From: Sphingopyxis sp. | GTDB taxonomy: Bacteria > Pseudomonadota > Alphaproteobacteria > Sphingomonadales > Sphingomonadaceae | Reading direction: 5' to 3' | Length of the DNA stretch: 64,000 nt | NCBI GenBank assembly: GCA_017745175.1 | Contig: JAGHZY010000010.1 | Span: forward strand, 1 to 64,000 | Shown here: piece by piece, positions 43,853 through 52,310 of the stretch | How positions within the stretch are numbered: position 1 is the stretch's first letter | Layout of the letters: each line of letters starts with the position of its first letter | Position numbers and translations under genes: made by a program | Notes under the pieces: model-generated | Told to the model about the DNA's origin: nothing | The model's input: the letters and a program-made list of their open reading frames with translations, nothing else | Databases searched by the model: none

Positions 43853-43870
43853 TTTTCAATCATGTGAAAA
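43853..43870. promoter_or_regulatory. Candidate IclR operator
   Basis: TTTTCA-ATCATG-TGAAAA is a perfect 6-bp dyad in the spacer between the divergent IclR gene and the acyl-CoA operon. A second partial copy (ATTCTGAATGTTGAAAT) follows. The spacer is AT-rich compared with its flanks. Confidence 0.5.
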
Positions 43871-43945
43871 ATCAATTCTGAATGTTGAAATGATGCGAAG
43901 GAACGCATATCGCGCTATCGACACGAATCGAACGGGAGAGCGGCC

Positions 43946-44863
43946 ATGAACGGATGCCTCGACGGAAAGGTCGTCGCGATTACCGGCGCCGGGCGCGGAA
44001 TCGGGCGCGAGCTCGCGCTGCATTGCGCGGCGCAGGGCGCGGCGGTGATCGTCAACGATCCGGGTGTCGCGCAGGCGGGCGAAGGTGGCGACGCTGCCCC
44101 GGCCGAGACCACTGCCAACGACATCGTCGTCGCGGGCGGCAAGGCGGCGCCCAATTTCGGCAATGTCGCTGACCCCAAGGAAGCCGCAGGCATCATCGAG
44201 GACGCGGTGGCGAAGTTCGGCCGCATCGACGCGGTCGTGAACAACGCCGGCATCCTCCGCGACACCATCTGGCACAAGATGAGCTACGAGGACTGGAAGA
44301 GCGTCCTCGAGGTCAACCTCACCGGCGTCTTCAACGTCTCGAAGGCTGCGACGCCGTATTTTCGCGAACAGCAGTCGGGGAGCTTCATCCACTTCACCTC
44401 GACCAGCGGGCTGATCGGCAACATCGGCCAGGCGAATTATTCGGCGGCCAAGCTCGGCGTCGTCGCGCTGTCGCAGTCGATCGCGCTCGACATGGCGCGC
44501 GTCGGGGTGCGCTCGAACTGTATTGCCCCCTTCGCATGGAGCCGCATGACCTCGTCGATCCCCGCGACGACGCCCGCCGAGCAGGAACGCGTCAAGCGCC
44601 TGCAGGAAATGTCGGCGGACAAGATCGCGCCGCTCGTCGCCTATCTCGCCTCGGACCTGTCGAGAGACGTCACCAACCAGATTTTCAGCGTCCGCAAGAA
44701 CGAGATTCTGCTCTTTTCGAAGCCGCGCCCCGTCCGCTCGATGACGAAGCTTGAGGGCTGGACCGCCGAGGCGATCGCCGACGAGCTGATCCCCGCCTTC
44801 CGCCCCGCCTTCGCGCGCGCCGACGAGGTGTCGGCGCATGTCTTCCCCTACGACCCGATCTGA
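43946..44863 (+). CDS. SDR family NAD(P)-dependent 3-hydroxyacyl-CoA dehydrogenase-like protein
   Basis: The 305-residue short-chain dehydrogenase has the cofactor loop ITGAGRGIGRELALHCAAQGAAVIVNDPG, NNAGILRD, the catalytic Ser in HFTSTSGLIGN and YSAAK. It resembles the dehydrogenase part of peroxisomal multifunctional enzyme 2 (HSD17B4-like), which oxidises (3R)-hydroxyacyl-CoA, and actinobacterial steroid-pathway relatives. It is first in the IclR-linked operon, with the next gene 10 bases downstream. The exact substrate is inferred only from context. Confidence 0.85.
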   Translation: MNGCLDGKVVAITGAGRGIGRELALHCAAQGAAVIVNDPGVAQAGEGGDAAPAETTANDIVVAGGKAAPNFGNVADPKEAAGIIEDAVAKFGRIDAVVNNAGILRDTIWHKMSYEDWKSVLEVNLTGVFNVSKAATPYFREQQSGSFIHFTSTSGLIGNIGQANYSAAKLGVVALSQSIALDMARVGVRSNCIAPFAWSRMTSSIPATTPAEQERVKRLQEMSADKIAPLVAYLASDLSRDVTNQIFSVRKNEILLFSKPRPVRSMTKLEGWTAEAIADELIPAFRPAFARADEVSAHVFPYDPI

Positions 44864-44873
44864 GGATAAGCCC

Positions 44874-46043
44874 ATGAGCAACCCCGGCATGGACGCCGAC
44901 GTCTTCGAACAGTTCATCGAACAGCTCGAACGCTATGTGCGCGACCGCCTTCTCCCCGCCGAGAAGGAGATCATCGAGAGCGACGCGATCCCCGATGATA
45001 TCCTGTCCGAGATGCGCGACATGGGCCTGTTCGGCCTGACGATCCCCGAGGAGCATGGCGGCGCGGGGATGAATGTCAGCCAATATATCAGGACGATCCA
45101 TACGCTGAGCTATGCGATGCCGGCGTTCCGTTCGATCATCTCGATCAACATCGGCATGTTCGCGTCGGCGCTGAAGAATGGCGGGACCGAAGCGCAGAAG
45201 GCCGAATGGCTGCCGCGTGTCGCTTCGGGCGAAATCGCGTGCTTCGGCCTGACCGAGCCGGGCTCGGGATCGGACTCGGCGGGGCTTCAGACCACCGCGA
45301 CACAGACCGACAACGGCTGGATTCTGAACGGCACCAAGCGTTACATCACCAACTCGCCCTTCGCGAAGGTCGGCCTGATCATGGCGCGGACCAGCAAGGA
45401 AAATCTGCCGAAGAATGCGCATGTCTCGGCTTTCGTCGTGCCCTTCGACGCCCCGGGCATCACCATCGGCAGGTCGGACAAGAAGATGGGCCAGTCGGGC
45501 AGCCATATCGCCGATGTCGTGATGGACGACGTCCGCGTCGGCGGCGAAGCGCTGCTCGGCGGTGAACTCGGCAAGGGCTTTGCCTATGCGATGATGAGCC
45601 TCGACAATGGCCGCATGTCGGTCGGCGCCGCGGCCACGGCTTACGCGCGCCGCGCGCTCGACAGCGCGGTGCGCTATGCGACCGAGCGCAAGGCGTTCGG
45701 CGAGCCGATCGCCAACTTCCAGCTGATCCAGCAGATGCTCGCGCAGAGCGAGATCGACATCTATGCCGCCGAATGCATGATGGAGGACGTCACGCGCCGC
45801 GCCGACGCGGGCGAGAATGTCCTGCGCAAGGCTGCGGCGTTCAAGGTCTTCGCGTCCGAAATGTGCGGCCGCGTCGTCGACGCCTGCGTGCAGGTCTATG
45901 GCGGCGCAGGCTATCTCGCCGAATATGACGCCGAACGCTTCTTCCGCGATGCGCGCATCTACCGCATCTACGAAGGCACGACGCAGATCCTGCAGCTCCA
46001 GATCGCGAAGCATATGCTGCGCGAGTTTGCGGCAGCGAACTGA
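44874..46043 (+). CDS. Acyl-CoA dehydrogenase
   Basis: The 389-residue FAD enzyme shows MGLFGLTIPEEHGGAGMN, the FAD-binding FGLTEPGSGSDSAGLQTTA, the NGTKRYITNSPFA loop, and the C-terminal YGGAGYLAEYDAERFFRDARIYRIYEGTTQI. It dehydrogenates an acyl-CoA at the alpha-beta bond with electrons passed to ETF. I start at MSNPG (44874) with GAGGAT upstream; the track ORF adds 12 residues. Its TGA overlaps the ATG of the CoA-transferase (TGATG). Confidence 0.92.
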   Translation: MSNPGMDADVFEQFIEQLERYVRDRLLPAEKEIIESDAIPDDILSEMRDMGLFGLTIPEEHGGAGMNVSQYIRTIHTLSYAMPAFRSIISINIGMFASALKNGGTEAQKAEWLPRVASGEIACFGLTEPGSGSDSAGLQTTATQTDNGWILNGTKRYITNSPFAKVGLIMARTSKENLPKNAHVSAFVVPFDAPGITIGRSDKKMGQSGSHIADVVMDDVRVGGEALLGGELGKGFAYAMMSLDNGRMSVGAAATAYARRALDSAVRYATERKAFGEPIANFQLIQQMLAQSEIDIYAAECMMEDVTRRADAGENVLRKAAAFKVFASEMCGRVVDACVQVYGGAGYLAEYDAERFFRDARIYRIYEGTTQILQLQIAKHMLREFAAAN

Positions 46044-47251
46044 TGTACCAATTGCTGTCCGGCCTGTCGGTGATCGAGGCGTCGTCCTTCGTCGCCTCGC
46101 CCACGGCCGGACTCTATTGCGCGCAGTTCGGCGCCGAGGTGATCCGCGTCGACCAGATCGGCGGCGGCCCCGATTTCCGGCGCTGGCCGGTCACGGCAGA
46201 AAACAACTCGCTCTATTGGGAAAATCTCAATCGCGCGAAAAAGTCGGTCGCGCTGGATCTGTCCAGACCCGAAGGGCGCGAGCTGCTCAAGGAGCTGGTG
46301 CGCGCGACGGGCCAGTTCATCACCAACTTCCCCGTCGACGGATTCCTGTCGCACGCGAAGCTCGCCGAGGCCCGCGCCGACCTGATCACCGTGCGCGTGA
46401 TGGGCTGGGCCGACGGCTCGCCCGCGCTCGATTACACGGTGAACAACAGCGTCGGCTATCCGATGCTCACCGGCGCCGGACCCGAACCGGTCAATCATGT
46501 GCTTCCGGCATGGGATCTGCTCACCGGCGCCTATGCCGCCTTCGCGCTGCTCGCGGCGATCCAGCGGCGGAGCGTCAGCGGCGAAGGCGGCGAGGTGCGC
46601 ATCCCGCTCTCCGACGTCGCGATCGGCACCGTCGCCAACCTCGGCGGCGTCGCCGAGGTGCTCTATTCGGGCGAAAACCGCCCGCGACTCGGCAACGCCG
46701 TCTATGGCCTGTTCGGCCGCGACTTCGTGACGCGCGACGGCGAACGGACGATGATCGTCGTCGTCACCTCGCGCCAATGGGCGAACCTGATCGCGGCGCT
46801 GAACCTCGGCGATGCGATTGCAGCGATCGAAAGCGCGCGCGGTGTCTCTTTTGCGAAGGACGACGGCCTCCGCTTCGACCATCGCGACGCGCTCTATCCG
46901 CTGTTCGAACAGGCGATCGGTGCGCGCGATCACGCCGACCTCGCCGCTGCCTTCGATGCGGGCGGGATCGTCCACTCGGCGTACCGCACGATGGCCGACG
47001 CGGTGCGGGATCCGGCGCTCGTCGCGAACAACCCGATCTTCGGCGGCGCCGCCGACCCCAGCGGCTTCGCCTATCCCGCCGCGGGCGCCTTCTCGACCAT
47101 ACCTCAGGTCGAACGCAAACCGCCCCGCCCTGCCCCGCTCAACGGCCAGCACAGCGAAGAAGTTCTCGCTGTCCGCCTTTCGCTTTCCTCGGGCGAGATC
47201 GCCCGCCTGATCGATGCCGGCATCGTCGGCACATCCAAAACCGGAGACTGA
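46043..47251 (+). CDS. CaiB/BaiF family III CoA-transferase
   Basis: The 402-residue protein belongs to the family III CoA-transferases, with GLSVIEASSFVASPTAGLYCAQFGAEVIRVDQIGGG at the N-terminus, ENLNRAKKSVALDLSRPEGREL, and the region around NFPVDG where other members place the catalytic Asp. It moves CoA between carboxylic acids or is a racemase. Its start overlaps the acyl-CoA dehydrogenase stop. In this operon it likely activates or releases a branched or dicarboxylic acid; the acid is unknown. Confidence 0.88.
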   Translation: MYQLLSGLSVIEASSFVASPTAGLYCAQFGAEVIRVDQIGGGPDFRRWPVTAENNSLYWENLNRAKKSVALDLSRPEGRELLKELVRATGQFITNFPVDGFLSHAKLAEARADLITVRVMGWADGSPALDYTVNNSVGYPMLTGAGPEPVNHVLPAWDLLTGAYAAFALLAAIQRRSVSGEGGEVRIPLSDVAIGTVANLGGVAEVLYSGENRPRLGNAVYGLFGRDFVTRDGERTMIVVVTSRQWANLIAALNLGDAIAAIESARGVSFAKDDGLRFDHRDALYPLFEQAIGARDHADLAAAFDAGGIVHSAYRTMADAVRDPALVANNPIFGGAADPSGFAYPAAGAFSTIPQVERKPPRPAPLNGQHSEEVLAVRLSLSSGEIARLIDAGIVGTSKTGD

Positions 47252-47254
47252 CCC

Positions 47255-48469
47255 ATGACCCTTCGCCGCGCCGCCATCGTCGCCCCGATCCGCACCGCCG
47301 TCGGCAAGTTCGGCGGCTCGCTCTCGTCGATCACCGCCGGCGACCTCGGCGCAGTCATCCTGAAGGCGCTGATCGAGCGCACGAAAATCGACCCCGCGCG
47401 CGTCGACGATGTCGTTTTCAGCCAAGGCTATGGCAACGCCGAGGCGCCGAGCATCGGCCACTGGTCGTGGCTTGCCGCGGGCCTGCCGCTCGAGGTGCCG
47501 GGCTACCAGCTCGACCGTCGCTGCGGCTCCGGCCTGCAGGCGGTCGTCAACGCCGCGATGATGGTCCAGACCGGCATGTCCGACGTCGTCGTCGCGGGCG
47601 GCGTGGAATCGATGTCGAACGTCGAGCACTATACGACCGACGTCCGCAAGGGCATCCGCGCGGGCAACCTCACGCTCCACGACCGGCTGACGCGCGGCCG
47701 CCTGATGTCGCAGCCGATCGAGCGCTTCGGTGTCATCACCGGCATGATCGAGACCGCCGAGAATCTGGCAAAGGATTATGACATCAGCCGCGAGGCGTGC
47801 GACGCCTATGCCGTGCGCAGCCATCAGCGCGCCGCCGCCGCATGGGCGAACGGGCTGTTCGACGACGAGCTCGTGCCCGTGTCGGTGCCGCAGAAGAAGG
47901 GCGATCCGGTCGTCTTCGCGCACGACGAGGGCTACCGCGCCGACGCCACGCTGGAATCGCTCGGCAAGCTCAAGCCGCTCGAAGGCGGGGTGGTCACCGC
48001 GGGCAATGCCAGCCAGCAGAATGACGCCGCCGCCGCGTGCCTCGTGGTCGCCGAGGACAAGCTCGACGAGCTCGGGCTCACGCCCGTCGCCTGGTACCAC
48101 AGCTCGGCCGCCGCGGGCTGCGATCCCAGCCGCATGGGCATCGGCCCGGTGCCCGCGGTCGAACGCCTTTTCGCGCGCAATGGCCTCGGCTGGGGCGATA
48201 TCGATCTTGTCGAACTCAACGAAGCCTTCGCGCCGCAGGTGCTCGCGGTGCTCAAGGGCTGGGGCTGGTCGGAGGGCGACAGCCGGAACGAGATTCTGAA
48301 CGTCAATGGCTCGGGGATCTCGCTCGGCCACCCGATCGGCGCGACCGGCGGGCGCATCCTCGCCAATCTGACGCGCGAACTCGTCCGCAGGGACGGTCGC
48401 TACGGCCTTGAAACCATGTGCATCGGCGGCGGTCAGGGCATCGCCGCGATCTTCGAGCGCGCAGCCTGA
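47255..48469 (+). CDS. Thiolase family acetyl-CoA acyltransferase
   Basis: The 404-residue enzyme has the catalytic Cys in QLDRRCGSGLQAVVNAAMM, NEAFAPQVL, the His in GSGISLGHPIGATGGR and the second Cys in GLETMCIGGGQG. These are complete thiolase motifs, so it can cleave 3-ketoacyl-CoA or condense acetyl-CoA. AT its start TGACCCATG follows the CoA-transferase stop closely. It fits as the last step of a beta-oxidation route handled by this operon. Confidence 0.93.
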   Translation: MTLRRAAIVAPIRTAVGKFGGSLSSITAGDLGAVILKALIERTKIDPARVDDVVFSQGYGNAEAPSIGHWSWLAAGLPLEVPGYQLDRRCGSGLQAVVNAAMMVQTGMSDVVVAGGVESMSNVEHYTTDVRKGIRAGNLTLHDRLTRGRLMSQPIERFGVITGMIETAENLAKDYDISREACDAYAVRSHQRAAAAWANGLFDDELVPVSVPQKKGDPVVFAHDEGYRADATLESLGKLKPLEGGVVTAGNASQQNDAAAACLVVAEDKLDELGLTPVAWYHSSAAAGCDPSRMGIGPVPAVERLFARNGLGWGDIDLVELNEAFAPQVLAVLKGWGWSEGDSRNEILNVNGSGISLGHPIGATGGRILANLTRELVRRDGRYGLETMCIGGGQGIAAIFERAA

Positions 48470-48471
48470 GC

Positions 48472-50064
48472 GTGAGCGACCTGCGAGCGGCCCTGACGGC
48501 GGCACGGGCCTATCGAGGCGCTGCACAAGCCGCGCTCACCGACCGGCTGGCTGCCAGCCCGATCGATAACGAGCAGCGCGCTGCGCACGGTTTTGCATGG
48601 GTCGCCACGACGGTCGCAGCGCTCGAAGCGACCCTGGCGTGGTGTGAGTCCGGCCGGGACTCGAACCCCCTCGACGCAAAGATCGCCACGCTCGCCTTCG
48701 CCGAAGGCGTGGGCCAGCTCACCGGCGGTCTGCCGATGGGCCAGAATGAAATCTTCCGCTCCCCCGACCTCGGCCTCACCGTCGCTGCGCGCTCGCTGGC
48801 TGATGCCTGCGCCAACCTGCTCGGCGCCGATCATGCCGCGACCCGCGCCGAAGTCGCCGCCGCGCTTGCCGAGGGCCATTGGCCGAGCGAGACCCTCCAC
48901 GACGCCGATCTCGACGCAATCCGCGATCAGTACCGCCGCTTCACCGACGCCGCGATTATCCCGCACGCGCACGGCTGGCACCTCGCCAACGACCTGATCC
49001 CCGATGCGACGGTTCGGGCGATGGCCGAACTCGGCACCTTCGGCGTCTGCATTCCCGGGGAATATGGCGGGCTCGGTCTCGGCAAGCTCGTCATGTGCAT
49101 CGTCACCGAAGAACTGTCGCGCGGCTGGATCGGCACCGGCTCGCTCGGCACGCGATCGGAAATCGCGGGCGAGCTGATCGTCCTCGGCGGCACCGACGCG
49201 CAGAAGGCCGAATGGCTGCCGCGGATCGCCAGCGGCGAAATCCTGCCCACCGCGGTCTTTACCGAACCCGATGTCGGGTCCGACCTCGGCTCGCTCCAGA
49301 CGAAAGCGCGCCTTGAGGGCGACTGCTGGATCATCGACGGGGCAAAGAACTGGATCACCCACGCTGCGCGCTCGGACCTGATGACCCTGCTCGCGCGCAC
49401 CCTGCCCGACGCAAAGGGCTATGCGGGCCTCTCGATGCTGCTCGTCCCCAAGCCGCGCGGGACCGGGACCGATCCCTTCCCCGCCGCCGGCATGACGGGC
49501 AGCGAGATCGAGGTGCTCGGCTATCGCGGGATGCGCGAATATGCACTGCAGTTCGATGGCATGACGGCACCTGCCGACGCGCTGCTCGGCGACGAGGAGG
49601 GCCAGGGCTTCAAGCAACTCATGCGGACCTTCGAGGGCGCGCGTATCCAGACCGCCGCACGCGCCGTCGGGGTTGCGCGCCGCGCGCTCGAACTGGGGCT
49701 CGACTATGCGCTCAGCCGCAAACAGTTCGGCAAGGCGATCGTCCACTTCCCGCGCGTGTCGGACAAGCTCGCGATGAGCCTCGTCGATTTCGTCATGGCG
49801 CGCGAGCTGAGCTATTCCGCCGCGCGCGCCAAGGACAGCGGCAAGCGCTGCGATATCGAGGCGGGCATGGCCAAGCTGCTCGGCGCGCGCGCTGCCTGGT
49901 CGAACGCCGACGCCGCGCTGCAGATCCACGGGGGCAACGGCTATGCGCTCGAATATGAGATCAGCCGCATCCTCTGCGACGCGCGTATCCTCAATATCTT
50001 CGAGGGCGCGGCCGAAATTCAGGCGCAGGTGATCGCGCGCGGGCTGGTCGAGGGGCGCAACTAG
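48472..50064 (+). CDS. Acyl-CoA dehydrogenase, (2S)-methylsuccinyl-CoA dehydrogenase-like
   Basis: The 530-residue protein is longer than ordinary acyl-CoA dehydrogenases. Residues 1-150 form an extra N-terminal domain (HGFAWVATTVAALEATLAW ... EGVGQLTGGLPMGQNEIFRSPDLG) of the kind seen in Mcd of the ethylmalonyl-CoA pathway, as far as I can recall. The catalytic part has TAVFTEPDVGSDLGSLQTKA and IHGGNGYALEYEISRILCDARILNIFEGAAEIQ. GTG 48472 starts 2 bases after the thiolase stop. No ccr or ecm is seen in the window, so the true substrate is uncertain. Confidence 0.75.
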   Translation: MSDLRAALTAARAYRGAAQAALTDRLAASPIDNEQRAAHGFAWVATTVAALEATLAWCESGRDSNPLDAKIATLAFAEGVGQLTGGLPMGQNEIFRSPDLGLTVAARSLADACANLLGADHAATRAEVAAALAEGHWPSETLHDADLDAIRDQYRRFTDAAIIPHAHGWHLANDLIPDATVRAMAELGTFGVCIPGEYGGLGLGKLVMCIVTEELSRGWIGTGSLGTRSEIAGELIVLGGTDAQKAEWLPRIASGEILPTAVFTEPDVGSDLGSLQTKARLEGDCWIIDGAKNWITHAARSDLMTLLARTLPDAKGYAGLSMLLVPKPRGTGTDPFPAAGMTGSEIEVLGYRGMREYALQFDGMTAPADALLGDEEGQGFKQLMRTFEGARIQTAARAVGVARRALELGLDYALSRKQFGKAIVHFPRVSDKLAMSLVDFVMARELSYSAARAKDSGKRCDIEAGMAKLLGARAAWSNADAALQIHGGNGYALEYEISRILCDARILNIFEGAAEIQAQVIARGLVEGRN

Positions 50065-50374
50065 AACCAGAGCGGGGGCTGGCGAACGGGGAAGCCATCC
50101 CCGATATTCGACCTCGGCAGCAGCGGCCATTCGGTTTGTTGGCCATAAGAAGCATCTGGCACGCGATCACGCCGCCGATCGAGCGGCCGTCGGGACCTGT
50201 CGGCGTCTGGCTGGGCGTCGACATATCGAAAAAGCGACCCGGCGCTATCCATGTCCGCGGAAAGTCGCAAGCCCGCCTCCGTCCGTGCGACACCGGTGAC
50301 CGGGAATGGGGCACGCCGGAAATTAGCTACCTACTGACCTTGATTTCGACTCGTGATGCTCTATTCCAACCCCC
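50065..50374. other. Intergenic region without a supported gene
   Basis: The 310 bases between the acyl-CoA operon and the LuxR-type gene contain only shadow ORFs. There are one or two TGGCACG-like words, but none with a -12 GC at the right distance, so no sigma-54 promoter is claimed. A weak TTGATT-N17-TGCTCT lies near 50340-50370. No other structure was recognised. Confidence 0.5.
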
Positions 50375-50854
50375 GTGCAAGGCGACCCCGACAATTACAT
50401 CAGCCTGCTGTCTGCCGCGCAGATCGAAACGTTGCGGCATGTTTATGAGCACAAAAATTCCAAGCAGATCGCGCGCCTGATGAACGTCTCGCCGCATACC
50501 GTCGACGAACGGGTACGCCGGGTGTTAAAGAAACTTAATGTTTCCAACAGAATAGAAGCGGCGCGCATCCTCGCGGTTAACGGTGTCTTCGAGCATGTTA
50601 CCCCTTATCAGCCTTTGACATATCAATTGATCGACCTAGGCGACGTCCAAAAGGCCAGCGATGGCGAGCCGGGGCGCAGTTCGTTTCGGCGATTTTTCGA
50701 TATTGGTTCGCCATTTCCTACCGCGTCCCAGCCGGCCAACCGGCATGGGTTGATGGAAAGGATAATCTGGCCGATCCTGATCGCATTCGCGACGATTTTG
50801 GCCTTCTCCGCCCTCTATTCGATCCTTGTCGGACTCGGTCGTGTTCTGACTTGA
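50375..50854 (+). CDS. LuxR-type HTH protein with C-terminal transmembrane anchor
   Basis: The 159-residue protein has an N-terminal LuxR/GerE HTH (LSAAQIETLRHVYEHKNSKQIARLMNVSPHTVDERVRRVLKKLNVSNRIEAARIL), a linker of about 60 residues and a single C-terminal helix (IIWPILIAFATILAFSALYSILVGL). The DNA-binding head is therefore tethered to the inner membrane by its tail. There is no sensor domain before the HTH. The start is GTG 50375, with no good ribosome site. Similar tail-anchored HTH proteins occur in sphingomonads, but their role is unclear. Confidence 0.8.
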   Translation: MQGDPDNYISLLSAAQIETLRHVYEHKNSKQIARLMNVSPHTVDERVRRVLKKLNVSNRIEAARILAVNGVFEHVTPYQPLTYQLIDLGDVQKASDGEPGRSSFRRFFDIGSPFPTASQPANRHGLMERIIWPILIAFATILAFSALYSILVGLGRVLT

Positions 50855-50912
50855 TGTTCGGACGAATGCTGCGGGGGGGAGCCGGTAGCATTCTTTTTCA
50901 AGGAAAAAGAAA

Positions 50913-51281
50913 ATGCTGAATCAACGAGTTTCAGCGGCGAAGAAGATCGCTTCGGAGCTGCACATGGCCGAAGATGCCATCGACGAGGCGATGATCCGCA
51001 TCGCCCGGCTCGCCGCGACGATGCCCGCCGCGCGCCGCGAAACCAACATGTCGGCGATCGTCGGCCAGGAAGCGATGGCGAAGGTCGCAAATGCGCTCGC
51101 CGCCGCCGGCGAAGTCCGCCAGCTGCTGACCGACGCGCATCTGGCGCTGACGGTCACGCAGAAGGAAGTCGGCCTCGGCACGCGCATGTTCGGCGCGGGC
51201 GTGAAGCCCGCATCGGCGAAGCTGGTCGACGGGGGCAGCAACGACCTGTCGGGCCAGGCACCGTTCGCGAAGGCCGGTTGA
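50913..51281 (+). CDS. Hypothetical helical protein
   Basis: The 122-residue product is almost entirely alpha-helix forming up to residue 90 (VSAAKKIASELHMAEDAIDEAMIRIARLAATMPAARRE ... VANALAAAGEVRQLLTDAHLALTVTQKEVGLGTRMFGAGVKP), with no signal peptide or transmembrane segment. AAGGAAAAAG precedes the ATG. I do not recognise it. It lies 58 bases after the LuxR-type gene on the same strand and may be its first target or partner. Confidence 0.65.
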   Translation: MLNQRVSAAKKIASELHMAEDAIDEAMIRIARLAATMPAARRETNMSAIVGQEAMAKVANALAAAGEVRQLLTDAHLALTVTQKEVGLGTRMFGAGVKPASAKLVDGGSNDLSGQAPFAKAG

Positions 51282-51306
51282 TCCGCAAGAAAGGCTGACA
51301 GCCACA

Positions 51307-51720
51307 ATGTGGTCCGTCGCGATCTATTATGTTGTACTGCTCATCACGGTGGCCGTCGCGATCAGACGCGGCGGCCCCCTTGAAAGATGGGCGGCTTACA
51401 CCGCGCTGATCGCTTCGGTCCTCACCAGTGCCGTTACGCCCTTTCCGACCTGGAGAGATATCGAACTGAATATCTTCGTCATAGACGTGCTGGTTCTGCT
51501 GAGCTTCTGGTTCATCGCCATGAAGGCGCACAGTTTCTGGCCGTACTGGATCACCGGGTGGCAGCTCATCGCCATTTTCGGTCATATCCAGAAATATATG
51601 TTTTCGGAGATACTGGCGCGACCCTATTCGCTCCTCTCGGTTTATATATCCTATCCGATCCTGTTGCTGATCATCTATGCATCAGGGTCGTCCAAGCGAC
51701 GGAACGACGTTACGGCCTGA
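51307..51720 (+). CDS. Four-helix membrane protein of unknown function
   Basis: The 137-residue protein has four hydrophobic helices (VAIYYVVLLITVAVAI, a TALIASVLTSAVT helix, IFVIDVLVLLSFWFIAM, and a terminal LLSVYISYPILLLIIYASG) with short charged loops. I do not recognise a family. It starts 25 bases after the helical hypothetical gene, within the same cluster. Its DNA is slightly AT-richer than the surrounding genes. Confidence 0.65.
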   Translation: MWSVAIYYVVLLITVAVAIRRGGPLERWAAYTALIASVLTSAVTPFPTWRDIELNIFVIDVLVLLSFWFIAMKAHSFWPYWITGWQLIAIFGHIQKYMFSEILARPYSLLSVYISYPILLLIIYASGSSKRRNDVTA

Positions 51721-51748
51721 TATGTGGCTCCCCGGGGGGCATCGTCAC

Positions 51749-52252
51749 ATGCAGCAGTTTTCGAACCAAGAAATCGCCGAGCTGAAGTCGCGGGTCGACC
51801 AGATCCACGACCTGCTCGCCAGCCGCGGCGAGGAAGCGCCGGTCGCGCCCGTGCGCGCCATCGCTACTGCCCGCGGCGAGGCGGCGCCGAAATCGGAGCT
51901 GCTCGACCAGTTGTCGTTCAGCATCCAGATCCGGCGCATCCGCCGCACCCATTTCGGCACCGCCGAAATGTCGGGTCCCGTCTGGGACATGATGCTCGAC
52001 CTGATGCTGGCGGCGGCGAACGAGCGCGTGCTCGGCGCCAGCGATCTCGCGACCGGCGCGGGGGTTCCGCTGTCGTCGGGTTTGCGCATGATCGCCGCGC
52101 TCGAACGCCTCGGCTTTGTGCACCGTTCGATCGACGAACGCGACCGCCGCCGCACCATCGTGCGCCTGACCGACTGCGGGATCGAACGCATGGTGAGCTA
52201 TTTCGAAAAGATCGGCGGAATCCGGCAGGCGGTTCCACCGCTGGCGGCCTGA
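51749..52252 (+). CDS. MarR-like winged-helix regulator
   Basis: The 167-residue protein starts with a helix (QEIAELKSRVDQIHDLLASRG), followed by a Pro/Ala-rich link and a winged-helix domain (GPVWDMMLDLMLAAANERVLGASDLATGAGVPLSSGLRMIAALERLGFVHRSIDERDRRRTIVRLTDCGIERM) of MarR type, including the DxRRxxV wing. ATG 51749 and 51722 are possible starts. It ends the four-gene cluster and converges with fliA. Its target is unknown; flagellar control is possible but unproven. Confidence 0.75.
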   Translation: MQQFSNQEIAELKSRVDQIHDLLASRGEEAPVAPVRAIATARGEAAPKSELLDQLSFSIQIRRIRRTHFGTAEMSGPVWDMMLDLMLAAANERVLGASDLATGAGVPLSSGLRMIAALERLGFVHRSIDERDRRRTIVRLTDCGIERMVSYFEKIGGIRQAVPPLAA

Positions 52253-52310
52253 CCCCCCGGATCGGGTACGGCGCCGGCTTGGTCGCGCGCGCCGTACCCG
52301 GTCGCGCGCC

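Noticed and set aside
45968-48526. 852-residue minus-strand ORF opposite the CoA-transferase and thiolase genes
   Set aside because: The translation is arginine- and low-complexity-rich with no family features. It is a shadow.
48645-48680. tRNA-like TpsiC arm (GGGGTTCGAGTCCCGGCC) on the minus strand
   Set aside because: It lies inside the well-supported 530-residue dehydrogenase gene, and no acceptor stem or anticodon arm fits around it. It is a chance codon pattern.
50157-50172. TGGCACG word before the LuxR-type gene as a sigma-54 promoter
   Set aside because: The -12 GC is missing at the required distance.
50136-50480. 114-residue ORF across the spacer before the LuxR-type gene
   Set aside because: It overlaps the clear HTH gene in another frame and its product has no recognisable features.
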